A stretch of DNA of 64,000 nt from Streptomyces chryseus (GTDB taxonomy: Bacteria; Actinomycetota; Actinomycetes; Streptomycetales; Streptomycetaceae). Both the position numbers and the translations under genes were made by a program. The stretch is taken from NCBI RefSeq assembly GCF_014650755.1, contig NZ_BMVO01000003.1, forward strand, positions 1-64,000, in the 5' to 3' direction. The notes beneath the pieces were generated by a model. That model did not search any database, was not told where the DNA came from, and saw only the letters and a program-made list of their open reading frames with translations. Below are positions 1-7,524 of this stretch, one piece after another (the first letter of the stretch is position 1; each line of letters opens with the position of its first letter).

Positions 1-70
1 GCCCCCGGAAGGAAGCCCACGGGGGAGGTTCGGGGAGTGGTCGCGCGCCGTTGCCGGGTGGCGGGTGTGG

Positions 71-328
71 GGTGGGGGCGCGGTCGGTCTAGGGGTGGTG
101 CGGCCCCAGTCTCAGCGACTTGCGGCGACGGTTGTTGGTGCGACACCACCGTTCCGACGCACACGTGCACCCAGGCCGGTGGGTGGCCGGGCTGTCGGGG
201 CGACCTGCGGATCGTGCTGTCTGCGGGTGGGGCGCGAGAGTGGAATGGGGTGACTCGGGCTGGTTCGGCGTCCACCCCCACCGGAAACCGCCCGGACTGC
301 AGGCTGGTTGCTGGGGTGCGTGGGTGGT
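71..328 (+). repeat. Left arm of a 250-bp inverted repeat
   Basis: The reverse complement of about 1005-1260 matches this stretch closely along its whole length, with scattered substitutions and small indels (near 85-90 percent by eye). Frames on opposite strands of the two arms therefore encode similar peptides, but these contain no recognisable domain. A weaker inverted match continues inside the arms (about 466-497 against 852-883). Confidence 0.8.
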
Positions 329-611
329 AAGCCACCGCCACCCACACCGGCGGCATCGGAGTAGTGGGCAGCGCTTGGGGGCGGCGGGCGGTGATGGGGC
401 GTGGTCGCACGGCGGCGCGGAGGGTCATCAAACCGCCGCCCCGTGGAGCCGTCGAGCCGTTGTGTCGTGATGAACCAAAACTCACAGATGGCGAACGGAA
501 GCCGTACGGGTGTGACTGACGAGGTGGGAGAGGCGTCGGCTTTCATCAACTGTCGGGTTGAGTCCATTTCGGCTCTCTGCGACAACCGTTGAAGCAACCA
601 CGACCACCTGC

Positions 612-638
612 CCTGCCGTCGCGCGGCGCGACGGCAGG
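612..638. repeat. Perfect 13-bp-arm palindrome
   Basis: Arms 612-624 and 626-638 are exact reverse complements around a single G. It lies near the middle of the 71-1260 inverted repeat. A second hairpin (709-716 with 723-730, loop TCCTGT) lies 70 bp away. Confidence 0.7.
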
Positions 639-1004
639 ACGGACAACGGTCATCAACGACACCCGGGCGTCCGGTGGGACGGGTGTGGTTGATGTGGCGG
701 CCGGAATGCCCGCCCGTCCTGTCGGGCGGGGCGGCTCACGCCCTGTCGCGGAGTGTCGAGCCGTGTTGAGGGGCTCGTGTGGAGCTAACCCGACAGTCGC
801 CGCACACCCACCCATCCATGATGGGGGTAAGTCGGGCATAGTGGGCGTCGGGGTTCGTCTTCTGTTGGTTTCGGTTCATCACACCCGAGCAGGGGGCAGC
901 TAACCGCCCCGCTGGCGCTGCTCGACAGGCGGCCCTCGGCCGGCTCGCCCCTCCAAGCCGTCGTCGGCAGGCCCCTCCCAACTTCTACCCCCCGGGTGCC
1001 CTTC

Positions 1005-1260
1005 CGCCCACTCACCCCAGCACCGTGCCTGCGCTCCGGGCGGTCTCCGGTGGGGGGTGGACGCCACACCACCCGAGTCACCCCATTCCACTACCGCGCC
1101 CCACCCGCAGGCAGCACGATCCGCAGGTCGCCCCGACAGCGCGGCCGCCCACCGGCCTGGGTGCACGTGTACGTCGGAATGGTGGTGCCGCACCAACAAC
1201 CGTCGCCGCACCCGCCGAGACTGGGGCCGCACCACCCCCGGAAGCTACCGCGCCCCACCC
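1005..1260 (-). repeat. Right arm of a 250-bp inverted repeat
   Basis: Inverted partner of 71-328. The two arms enclose about 680 bp without a gene. A perfect or near-perfect transposon end was not found at the outer edges, so this may be a degenerate element or a duplicated non-coding segment. Confidence 0.8.
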
Positions 1261-1326
1261 ACACACCCGACAGCCACCAAACCCACCCGCACCGACAGAC
1301 CTGCTGCCGTGCTGGGCGTTTTTCTT

Positions 1327-1471
1327 GGGCCGTCCCTTGTTGAGCGTCAGCGGTGGGCCGGGGTGGTGGGTCAAGGGTGAAGCGAAGCGCAATCGCCGAA
1401 GGCGACGCGACGCAGGAGCGCCCTTGACGCACCACCCCGGCCCACCGACCCTGAAGCGCCAGGGACGGCCC
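1327..1471. repeat. Hairpin element with 51-nt arms (MITE-like)
   Basis: Arms 1327-1377 and 1421-1471 are reverse complements apart from a cluster of mismatches near the outer third; the outer GGGCCGTCCC and the inner GGGCCGGGGTGGTG are intact on both sides. The 43-nt loop contains a smaller CGCC-GAA-GGCG hairpin. Size, symmetry and lack of coding capacity resemble a miniature non-autonomous repeat. It lies 70 bp downstream of the phzF-like gene and could also end its transcript. Confidence 0.7.
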
Positions 1472-1541
1472 GAGAACCACCCCGCCGAACAACCAGTGGT
1501 ACACCCCAGGAACCACACCCCCAGAAGCAACACCCTGCCGG

Positions 1542-2369
1542 CTAGGCGTACAGGGTGCCGTCCAAGACGGTGACGGCGTTACCGGTGAGGTGGACACGGT
1601 CGCCGTGCAGCGTCGTACGGACCAGGCCGGTGCGTGGGGACGCCTGGAGGCCGGTGAGCGTGTCGCGGCCGAGTCGCGCTCCCCAGTAGGGGGCGAGCAC
1701 GGTGTGGGCGCTGCCTGTGACCGGGTCTTCCGGGATGCCGTTGGCTGGTGCGAAGAAGCGCGAGACGAAGTCGTACCCCCGGGCGGGCTCGGCCGCCGGG
1801 GCCGTGACGATGACACCGCGCAGCCCCTCGCGCCGCGTCAAGGCGGCTACCGCGTTCAGGTCGGGATCCACCGCCCGGACCGTGGCCTCGTCGGGCAGCA
1901 CCGTCAGCAGGTCGCCGAGCGACCCAGCGTGCAAAGTGGCCTCAGGCTCGGTCCCGAGCGCCTCGGACAGCCCCGGCGGCACGGCGACCTCAGCCCCGGG
2001 TGCGGCCGGGAAGTCCAGCGTGATGTCGCCTTCTTCGGCGGTGTCCGCCACGAGGATGCCGTGCCGCCGGCTGCTGAACCGCACCCTGCCGACGAGTCCC
2101 CGCTCGGTGCGCAGCACGTGAGCCGTGGCCAATGTGGCGTGGCCGCACAGTTCGGCCTCGACGAGTGGCGTGAACCAGCGGATGGCCCAGTCGGCCTCGG
2201 CCGAGTCCGGCAACGGGAGAGCGAACGCGGTCTCGGGGTGGTTCATCTCCGCCGCGACTTTCCCCATCCAGGTCTCGTCCGGCCATTCCCCGGCCGGCAG
2301 TAGACACACGCCTGCCGGGTTCCCGGCGAATGGAGTGTCAGTGAAGGCGTCCACCACGTGAATTCGCAT
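1542..2369 (-). CDS. PhzF family isomerase/epimerase-like protein
   Basis: A 275-residue protein of the PhzF (diaminopimelate-epimerase-like fold) family. The ATG at 2369 was chosen because the conserved beta strand MRIHVVDAFTD begins there; the frame upstream runs through repeat DNA. Family landmarks are present: the catalytic glutamate in NHPETAFALP (Glu46), GHATLATAHVL (from residue 76) and the phosphate/carboxylate loop GIPEDPVTGSAH (211-222). PhzF itself isomerises trans-2,3-dihydro-3-hydroxyanthranilate in phenazine synthesis, but most relatives have unknown substrates. No phzA, B, D, E or G is nearby, so a phenazine role is not supported. Cytoplasmic; apparently a single gene. Confident about family, not about substrate. 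Confidence 0.85.
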   Translation of the reverse strand: MRIHVVDAFTDTPFAGNPAGVCLLPAGEWPDETWMGKVAAEMNHPETAFALPLPDSAEADWAIRWFTPLVEAELCGHATLATAHVLRTERGLVGRVRFSSRRHGILVADTAEEGDITLDFPAAPGAEVAVPPGLSEALGTEPEATLHAGSLGDLLTVLPDEATVRAVDPDLNAVAALTRREGLRGVIVTAPAAEPARGYDFVSRFFAPANGIPEDPVTGSAHTVLAPYWGARLGRDTLTGLQASPRTGLVRTTLHGDRVHLTGNAVTVLDGTLYA

Positions 2370-2473
2370 GGCAGTACCGTATCGATGCCAATCAGTGGCT
2401 CGCCAAGTCCAATCCTGGATAACTGGACTGACTTCACCTCGCCGGCCCGACGCGACCGACCAGATCGAGAGGC

Positions 2474-2584
2474 GACCGACCGGATCGACGTGACCGACGG
2501 ATTGAGACGTGACCGACCGGATCGACGTGACCGACGGATTGAGACGTGACCGACCGGACCGACGTGACCGTCCGGACCGACCGG
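2474..2584. repeat. 37-bp tandem repeat, about 2.5 copies
   Basis: Two exact 37-bp copies (2474-2510, 2511-2547) are followed by a degenerate third that decays into GACCG-type runs. They lie in the intergenic gap between the phzF-like gene (start 2369) and the end of the acetyltransferase gene (2644), upstream of the former. Confidence 0.8.
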
Positions 2585-2643
2585 ACCACCCGCGCCCTTC
2601 CGTCCGCCCCGCCCTTCCGTCCGCCCCCACCCCCCGTTGCCCA

Positions 2644-3207
2644 TCACCCCCCACCAAGAACCCGCACCACCCGCGCCGGGTTTCCCACCGCCAGTACGTC
2701 GGGTGGCAGGTCCCTGGTGACCACTGCGCCCGCGCCGACCACCGTGTTCGCGCCGATTGTCACGCCGGGGCAGACGATGACGCCGCCGCCCAGCCAGACG
2801 TTGTCCCCGATCGTCACGGGGTTGGCCTTCTCCCAGCCGGCCCGGCGGCGTTCGGCGTGCAGCTCGTGGGAGGGGGTGAGGAGCTGGACGTTCGGGCCGA
2901 TCTGTACGTCCGTTCCGACAGTGATCGGCGCGGCGTCGAGGAAGACCGCGCCGAAGTTGACGAACGTACCCGCGCCGATGGCGATGTGGTGGCCGTAGTC
3001 GCAGTGGAACGGCGGGCGGATGCGCACGGTCTCGTCCACCCTGCCGAGCAACTGGCGGAGGATCGCGGCACGTTCCTCCGGGGTCGCGGTCGTCGCCGCG
3101 TTGTACGCCGCGCAGAGTTCGGCGCGGCGGTGGGTGTCGGCGGAGAGTTCGGGGTCGTCCGGGAGGTACCAGTCACCGGCCAGCATGCGCCGTTTGTTCT
3201 CACCCAC
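2644..3207 (-). CDS. Sugar O-acetyltransferase (maltose/galactoside acetyltransferase type)
   Basis: A 187-residue protein of full family length. It has the N-terminal Maa/LacA helical cap (MLAGDWYLPDDPEL, about residues 8-21) followed by left-handed beta-helix hexapeptide repeats (about 70-175). The catalytic histidine is His114 in LLTPSHELH, equivalent to His115 of E. coli LacA. The enzyme would transfer acetyl from acetyl-CoA to a sugar hydroxyl in the cytoplasm; maltose acetyltransferase is the usual annotation, but the acceptor cannot be deduced. A TetR-family gene ends 103 bp upstream of this start on the same strand and could regulate it. The last codons run close to the 2474-2584 repeats. 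Confidence 0.85.
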   Translation of the reverse strand: MGENKRRMLAGDWYLPDDPELSADTHRRAELCAAYNAATTATPEERAAILRQLLGRVDETVRIRPPFHCDYGHHIAIGAGTFVNFGAVFLDAAPITVGTDVQIGPNVQLLTPSHELHAERRRAGWEKANPVTIGDNVWLGGGVIVCPGVTIGANTVVGAGAVVTRDLPPDVLAVGNPARVVRVLGGG

Positions 3208-3310
3208 TGGGGCCGTCCTCTCGTCGCGGAGGCGTCACGTGCCACGCCTGCCCCGAGTGCCTACCCGGTGGCTGTGCCGCTCGCGCCTGTCGTGGCGGGC
3301 GGGTTCCCCC

Positions 3311-3988
3311 TCATCGACGGGGAGGAGCCTCGGGCGGTGAGGACGCCTCCGCGCCCGCCGTCAGGCCGCCCACCACCAGCAGTGCGAAGTTGCGTGCCCA
3401 CTCCGTGTCCACCGGTTCCGCGCTGACCAGCGCCCGGTGGACGACGGCGCCGGCGATGACGTCGAAGATCAGGTCCGCGTTACGGGCCGCCTGCGCGGGG
3501 TCGTCCTCGTACGGCAGCTCGCCGCGTGCCTGCGCGCGTTCCCGGCCGAGCAGCACCAGGCGCTTCTGGCGGTCGACGATTGCCGAGCGGATGCGCTCGC
3601 GCAGGGCCTCGTCGCGCGTGGACTCGGCGACCACCGCCATCAGGGCGGTCTTGGCCTCCGGCCGGTCGAGCAGTGCGGCGAACTGGAGCACCACTCCCTC
3701 GACGTCGGCCATCAGGCTGCCCCGGTCCGGTAGCCGCAGTTCGTCGAAGAGGACGGCCACGGCGTCCACGACGAGTTCGCTCCTGTTCGCCCAGCGTCGG
3801 TAGAGCGTCGTTTTCGCCACGCCCGCCCGGCTCGCCACATCGCCCATCGTCAGCTTGGACCAGCCCAGTTCGACCAGCGCCGCCCGGGTCGCCCGCAGGA
3901 TCGCGGCATGGGCCTCGACGCTGCGGGGGCGCCCGGTGCGGGCGGGAGGAGGGAGTGGGGGGTCGCTGGGCGGCATGCCCGCGACCAT
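3311..3988 (-). CDS. TetR/AcrR family transcriptional regulator
   Basis: A one-component repressor of about 225 residues. The N-terminal helix-turn-helix is clear (LTMGDVASRAGVAKTTLYRRW, written here in full at 20 residues or fewer per block: LTMGDVASRAGVAKTTL then YRRW), followed by an alpha-helical ligand domain of the TetR_C type. The start is uncertain: ATG at 3988, ATG at 3976 and a farther start at 4027 are all in frame, none with a strong ribosome binding site; 3988 is used. A perfect dyad at 4064-4080, 76 bp upstream, is a candidate self-operator. The acetyltransferase gene lies downstream on the same strand. The ligand is unknown. Confidence 0.85.
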   Translation of the reverse strand: MVAGMPPSDPPLPPPARTGRPRSVEAHAAILRATRAALVELGWSKLTMGDVASRAGVAKTTLYRRWANRSELVVDAVAVLFDELRLPDRGSLMADVEGVVLQFAALLDRPEAKTALMAVVAESTRDEALRERIRSAIVDRQKRLVLLGRERAQARGELPYEDDPAQAARNADLIFDVIAGAVVHRALVSAEPVDTEWARNFALLVVGGLTAGAEASSPPEAPPRR

Positions 3989-4063
3989 ACCGGCCGGTAG
4001 GTGACTCGGCGTCGTGAGCCAGATCACCGTATACAGCGGGCAGGCCGGCCGGCTTTCAAGTTA

Positions 4064-4080
4064 CGCTACGACCAGTAGCG
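4064..4080. promoter_or_regulatory. Candidate operator for the TetR regulator
   Basis: Perfect dyad CGCTAC-GACCA-GTAGCG located 76 bp upstream of the tetR start. TetR repressors usually bind such dyads near their own promoters. No divergent gene starts within 400 bp, so autoregulation is the simplest reading. Confidence 0.4.
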
Positions 4081-4318
4081 AAAGAGTGGAACCAGAACGG
4101 CGGCGACAGCGAAAGCTGGAGCGACAACCACAGCAATACAGCACTGGCGCGAGGGTGGGGACCCCGCGCCGACCCAGGTCCTCCTCGGGACCCTGAACCG
4201 TGTTCGTTCGTACGCCTCGCAACCGGCGGGGGGCTGCGGGCGGGCGCGGTTCGTGTATCAGGTGCGGTTCGGCGGCCGTCACGGAGCTGATCGGGCACGC
4301 TCGCGTACGCCTCAGGGG

Positions 4319-4424
4319 CACGTCGCGTACGTCCCAGGCGCACGTCTCGGGCACGCCCACGTACGTCCCACGCGCACGTCTCGGGCACGCCCACGTGCGT
4401 CCCACGCGCACGTCTCGGGCGCGG
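4319..4424. repeat. 34-bp tandem repeat upstream of the thioredoxin-TPR gene
   Basis: Two 34-bp copies (4341-4374 and 4375-4408) differ at one base. They are flanked by a 22-bp truncated copy (4319-4340) and a 16-bp partial copy (4409-4424). The unit is built from CACGTC/ACGT-rich blocks and the array ends about 105 bp before the start codon at 4530. Confidence 0.8.
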
Positions 4425-4529
4425 TCGTACACGCTTCGCGCACGTCGTGAGCACGTGCCCGGCACCGGGCAGCCACCGCACACGCACAGGTTTTTTCTTT
4501 ACCGCGCGCGAAAGGGGGAGGATGTACGC

Positions 4530-5501
4530 ATGCAGCCTAGGAACATGTCCATGAGCGGCGTCGTCGACCTCGCCGCGGTGAAGGCGGCCGGCGAAGCCCG
4601 GCAGAAGGCGGAGCAGGCGCGTGCCGAGGCCGCCCGGAACGGTGGCGGAGGCGGAACAGCCCCGTCGAGCCTGGTGATCGATGTCGACGAGGCCGGTTTT
4701 GAGCGCGATGTCCTCCAGCGCTCCGCCGAGGTCCCGGTCGTCATCGACTTCTGGGCCGAGTGGTGCGAGCCGTGCAAGCAGCTCGGCCCGCTTCTCGAGC
4801 GCCTCGCCCTCCAGTACAACGGTCGCTTCCTCCTGGCCAAGGTGGATGTCGACGCCAACCAGATGCTGATGCAGCAGTTCGGGATCCAGGGGATCCCGGC
4901 GGTCTTCGCGGTGGTCGCCGGACAGGCGCTGCCGCTCTTCCAGGGCGCGGCCCCCGAGGCGCAGATCCGCGAGACGCTGGACCAGCTGATCCAGGTCGCG
5001 GAGGAGCGCTTCGGTCTGACCGGCATCGCCGTCGACGCGGAGGCGGGCACCGGGCCGGCCGAAGCGGCCGAGGCTCCCGCCGGTCCGTACGACGCGCTGC
5101 TCGAAGCGGCGGCGCGGGCGCTGGACGCGAACGACTTCGGCGGCGCGGTCCAGGCGTACAAGAACGTGCTCGTCGACGACCCGGGCAACACCGAGGCCAA
5201 GCTGGGCCTCGCCCAGGCCGAACTCCTGGCGCGCGTCCAGGGTCTCGACCCGCAGCAGGTCCGCAAGGACGCCGCCGAGAACCCGGCCGACGTGGCCGCG
5301 CAGATCGCGGCGGCCGACCTGGACCTGGTCGGCGGCCATGTGGAGGACGCCTTCGGGCGCCTGGTCGAGACGGTGCGGCGTACGGCGGGCGACGACCGTG
5401 ACGCGGCGCGGGTGCGGCTGCTGGAGCTCTTCGAGGTCATCGGCGGCGACGACCCGCGCGTGGCGCCGGCGCGAGCGGCACTGGCGAGGGTGCTGTTCTG
5501 A
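4530..5501 (+). CDS. Thioredoxin-fold co-chaperone with TPR tail (YbbN/CnoX-like)
   Basis: A 323-residue cytoplasmic protein. The ATG at 4530 follows a GGGGGAGG site; the in-frame extension to 4200 runs through tandem repeats and was rejected. Domains: an Ala/Lys-rich charged N-terminus (1-45), a thioredoxin fold (about 48-160) with WCEPC (Trp78-Cys82), and a C-terminal helical TPR region (about 180-323). E. coli YbbN has this architecture and acts as a chaperone or holdase working with DnaK and GroEL; its redox motif is degraded, whereas here both cysteines remain, so disulfide chemistry is possible. It is monocistronic, followed by a GC-rich hairpin at 5713-5752. Confidence 0.85.
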   Translation: MQPRNMSMSGVVDLAAVKAAGEARQKAEQARAEAARNGGGGGTAPSSLVIDVDEAGFERDVLQRSAEVPVVIDFWAEWCEPCKQLGPLLERLALQYNGRFLLAKVDVDANQMLMQQFGIQGIPAVFAVVAGQALPLFQGAAPEAQIRETLDQLIQVAEERFGLTGIAVDAEAGTGPAEAAEAPAGPYDALLEAAARALDANDFGGAVQAYKNVLVDDPGNTEAKLGLAQAELLARVQGLDPQQVRKDAAENPADVAAQIAAADLDLVGGHVEDAFGRLVETVRRTAGDDRDAARVRLLELFEVIGGDDPRVAPARAALARVLF

Positions 5502-5650
5502 CCGGCCGGTTCTGACCGGTCGCTCTGCCCCGGTCGCTCTGACCGGCCGCTACCGACCGGCCGCTGACAACCGGCCGCTGACAACCGGCCACCCCGACCC
5601 GTCACTCCAGACCGTGACCCCGACCCGCAACCCCAATCCGTCACCCCGAC
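5499..5650. repeat. Degenerate GACCGGCCGC-type repeats
   Basis: Directly after the thioredoxin-TPR stop, short units of the type TGACCGGCCGCT recur about ten times with drift. The clearest are two exact copies of CCGGCCGCTGACAA at 5557-5570 and 5571-5584. No coding meaning is apparent. Confidence 0.6.
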
Positions 5651-5712
5651 CGGTGTTTGCACCGGTGGCGCCCCTGGGCAGCCGTCGTTGATTTGGCGAC
5701 ACAGTGACAATG

Positions 5713-5752
5713 AGCGGCCGCGCTTTACCGAAACTTGGTAATCGCGGCCGCT
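5713..5752. terminator. GC-rich stem-loop after the thioredoxin-TPR gene
   Basis: Exact 10-bp arms AGCGGCCGCG (5713-5722) and CGCGGCCGCT (5743-5752), with an inner TTACC/GGTAA pairing. There is no T-run, which is common for Streptomyces terminators. Confidence 0.5.
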
Positions 5753-5753
5753 G

Positions 5754-5898
5754 TTACTTGCAGTAAGTTGATCAAGGTGTTCTGCCCGTTTCTGGGCGAC
5801 AATCTCTGCGTTTTTCCCGTCACTTGACGGCACCGTCCGTGGCTCGTCGATGCCGGGCGGTCGCGCTTCGGTTATCCGGCCGTTACTAGCGAGTAACG
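5754..5898. promoter_or_regulatory. Two TTACT/AGTAA dyads upstream of the DUF6230 cassette
   Basis: TTACT-TGC-AGTAA is at 5754-5766 and CGTTACT-AGCG-AGTAACG at 5881-5898 (7-bp perfect arms). The shared half-site and placement in the control region of the three-gene cassette suggest a repressor operator, perhaps TetR-like. No matching regulator gene can be assigned in this window. Confidence 0.4.
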
Positions 5899-6248
5899 AA
5901 CCCCCTTGTGCCCCGGCCGCGAATGGACCACGATCGGCCACGCTCGGTCCAATACCGCACCAGCCCGACAGCCAATCGGTGCCGCGGTCCCGTGGGTCCC
6001 CACCGAGTCGGTCGGCGGCAGTGCTCGCCGGCCGTGGACAGGGGGGTCTCTGCCGAACGGCGGGGCCTGTCCAGCAGGTTGCGCGAATGCGTGGCCAGTG
6101 GTTGTCGCTCGGGGGTGATCGCCGGTGATTCGGAAGTCGTTCGCGCCTCCGATACGGGCGCTCTCCTTCCCGAGGACGTAGCACTTCTCCCATCCCCCTG
6201 CGGGCCCTTGCCCGTACCGGAGATGTACGTCCGAGAAGGAGGAAAGTC

Positions 6249-6881
6249 ATGGAGTCTGCAGTTCGTGGCGGGACCAGATGGAAGCGGTTCGCCGTCGTCA
6301 TGGTGCCGAGTGTGGCCGCGACGGCCGCGATAGGCGTCGCCCTCGCACAGGGCGCCCTCGCGGCGTCGTTCAGCGTTTCTGGCCAGAGCTTCAAGGTCAG
6401 CGCGGAGAAGCTCGAAGGTAAGGGCTTCTTCCAGTACGGAGGAATGGCCGAAGGCACCGACCTCGAGGGCAACAAGGCTGCCCACCCGGTCGCCGTGTCG
6501 GCGTTCAAGACCGCCGAGATCACCAAGATGTGTCAGTCGGTCGTGACGCCCAACGTCCCGATCTTCGGCAACATCTCCCTCCAGCTCACCGCTGGAGGAA
6601 ACGGTACGCCTGTCAAGGCGGAGAACCTGTACCTGGACGTCGAGGAGCTCGGCGCCAACGCCGAGTTCAAGAACATCGACATCGGCGTGGCGGCGGGCAA
6701 GGCCACGAAGGGACCGGGTATCCAGCCGGGCACCCGGGCCAACCCGTACGGCTTCTCGCAGCAGGCCGACTCGGCCGTGCTGACCGACGTGAAGCAGAAG
6801 GCCTGGGCCACCACGGCCGGCACCTTCAAGCTCAGTGGTCTGAGCATGAAGCTGCACAAGGGCGTCAAGGAGTGCTACTAA
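6249..6881 (+). CDS. DUF6230 family secreted or membrane-anchored protein
   Basis: A 210-residue protein preceded by AAGGAGGAAAG. A positively charged N-terminus and one hydrophobic segment (about 13-38, ending QGALAASF) look like a signal peptide or anchor. The remaining 170 residues are Gly/Ala/Lys-rich beta-type sequence with two cysteines (Cys in KMCQSV and near the C-terminal ECY). It matches from memory the actinobacterial DUF6230 family, sometimes labelled cholesterol esterase without evidence; no GxSxG serine hydrolase motif is present. The DUF6114 gene follows after 103 bp and the third gene overlaps that one, so these likely act together at the cell surface. Function unknown. Confidence 0.8.
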   Translation: MESAVRGGTRWKRFAVVMVPSVAATAAIGVALAQGALAASFSVSGQSFKVSAEKLEGKGFFQYGGMAEGTDLEGNKAAHPVAVSAFKTAEITKMCQSVVTPNVPIFGNISLQLTAGGNGTPVKAENLYLDVEELGANAEFKNIDIGVAAGKATKGPGIQPGTRANPYGFSQQADSAVLTDVKQKAWATTAGTFKLSGLSMKLHKGVKECY

Positions 6882-6984
6882 GCACTCCCTCCGCGGGCGG
6901 GACGCGTGACGCGTCGCGTCGTCCCGCCCGCTACCCCCTCCCTCATCTCTGCACAGCAACACCGGTTCCAGGGAGCTGTTTTCC

Positions 6985-7524
6985 ATGAGCGCCGAGTCCT
7001 CGGGTCCGAGCCGCGATTTCCACTACTGGCGGCTGCGCTTCCGTGCCTGGCGGGGCGGCAGGCCGTTCTGGGCGGGCCTGCTCACCGTTGTGGGCGGTGT
7101 GCCGATCGCCTGGCTTCCGTACGCCGAAATCAAGATCGGCCACCTCACGATGGCCATGGCCACCACGGCGGGAGCGGGCTCGCTGATCATCGGCGTACTG
7201 CTCGTCACTCTCGGGCTGACCATGTGGTACCACCACATCGTCCGGGTCTTCGCGGGCGTCGCCTCGATTCTGCTGGCGCTCGTCTCGATCCCCGTGTCCA
7301 ATCTGGGCGGCTTCGGGGTCGGCTTCCTGCTGGCGCTGACCGGCGGAGCCCTGTCCATCTCCTGGGCGCCGGCCAAGCCGGACGCACCCGCCGAGTACCC
7401 GGAGCGGACCGGTGAGGTCCCGCCCGCGGGCGACGTGCCGGCCGGTGTCCCGGACGGCACGGACCACACGTACGCAACCGACACATCTGTTGACGCCAAT
7501 GGCGGGAGGAACAGTGCGGGGTGA
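6985..7524 (+). CDS. DUF6114 family integral membrane protein
   Basis: A 179-residue protein with four hydrophobic segments (about residues 28-46, 53-75, 79-100 and 103-120) and a hydrophilic Pro/Glu/Asp-rich C-terminal tail (from about 125). DUF6114 proteins accompany DUF6230 proteins in Streptomyces. The downstream gene starts at GTG 7514, inside the last codons of this one, which implies translational coupling. No enzymatic motif is visible. A scaffold or export partner for the neighbouring secreted proteins is an inference only. Confidence 0.8.
   Translation: MSAESSGPSRDFHYWRLRFRAWRGGRPFWAGLLTVVGGVPIAWLPYAEIKIGHLTMAMATTAGAGSLIIGVLLVTLGLTMWYHHIVRVFAGVASILLALVSIPVSNLGGFGVGFLLALTGGALSISWAPAKPDAPAEYPERTGEVPPAGDVPAGVPDGTDHTYATDTSVDANGGRNSAG

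Larger units (their letters stand above)
1..1541. other. Gene-free region with inverted repeats
   Basis: No reading frame here has a family resemblance, a credible ribosome binding site or a codon pattern that I trust; the open frames are the usual by-product of high G+C. The region instead contains a long inverted repeat (arms about 71-328 and 1005-1260), two short near-perfect palindromes (612-638 and 709-730) and a 51-nt-arm hairpin element (1327-1471). The organisation suggests remnants of mobile DNA next to the accessory genes that follow. Confidence 0.6.
3989..4529. other. Intergenic region with repeats
   Basis: No gene is supported. It contains the candidate TetR operator at 4064-4080 and a 34-bp tandem repeat block at 4319-4424. 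A long minus-strand frame that covers this region and continues into the thioredoxin gene is an antisense artefact. Confidence 0.6.
5502..6248. other. Long intergenic region before the DUF6230 gene
   Basis: The 747 bp hold the degenerate repeats (5499-5650), a terminator-like hairpin (5713-5752), two related TTACT/AGTAA dyads (5754-5766 and 5881-5898) and an AAGGAGGAAAG ribosome binding site just before 6249. No gene is supported. Confidence 0.6.

Noticed and set aside
112..597. 161-residue minus-strand frame at the window start
   Set aside because: Low-complexity Arg/Pro/Thr composition, no ribosome binding site, and its partner in the inverted repeat does not keep the same frame or length.
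1542..2369. Phenazine biosynthesis locus
   Set aside because: Only a PhzF-like protein is present, and this family is widespread outside phenazine clusters.
4319..4424. Possible CRISPR array
   Set aside because: The copies abut each other with no unique spacers; it is a simple tandem repeat and no cas gene is present.
4056..5339. 427-residue minus-strand frame across the thioredoxin-TPR gene
   Set aside because: Runs through tandem repeats and antisense to a conserved thioredoxin fold.
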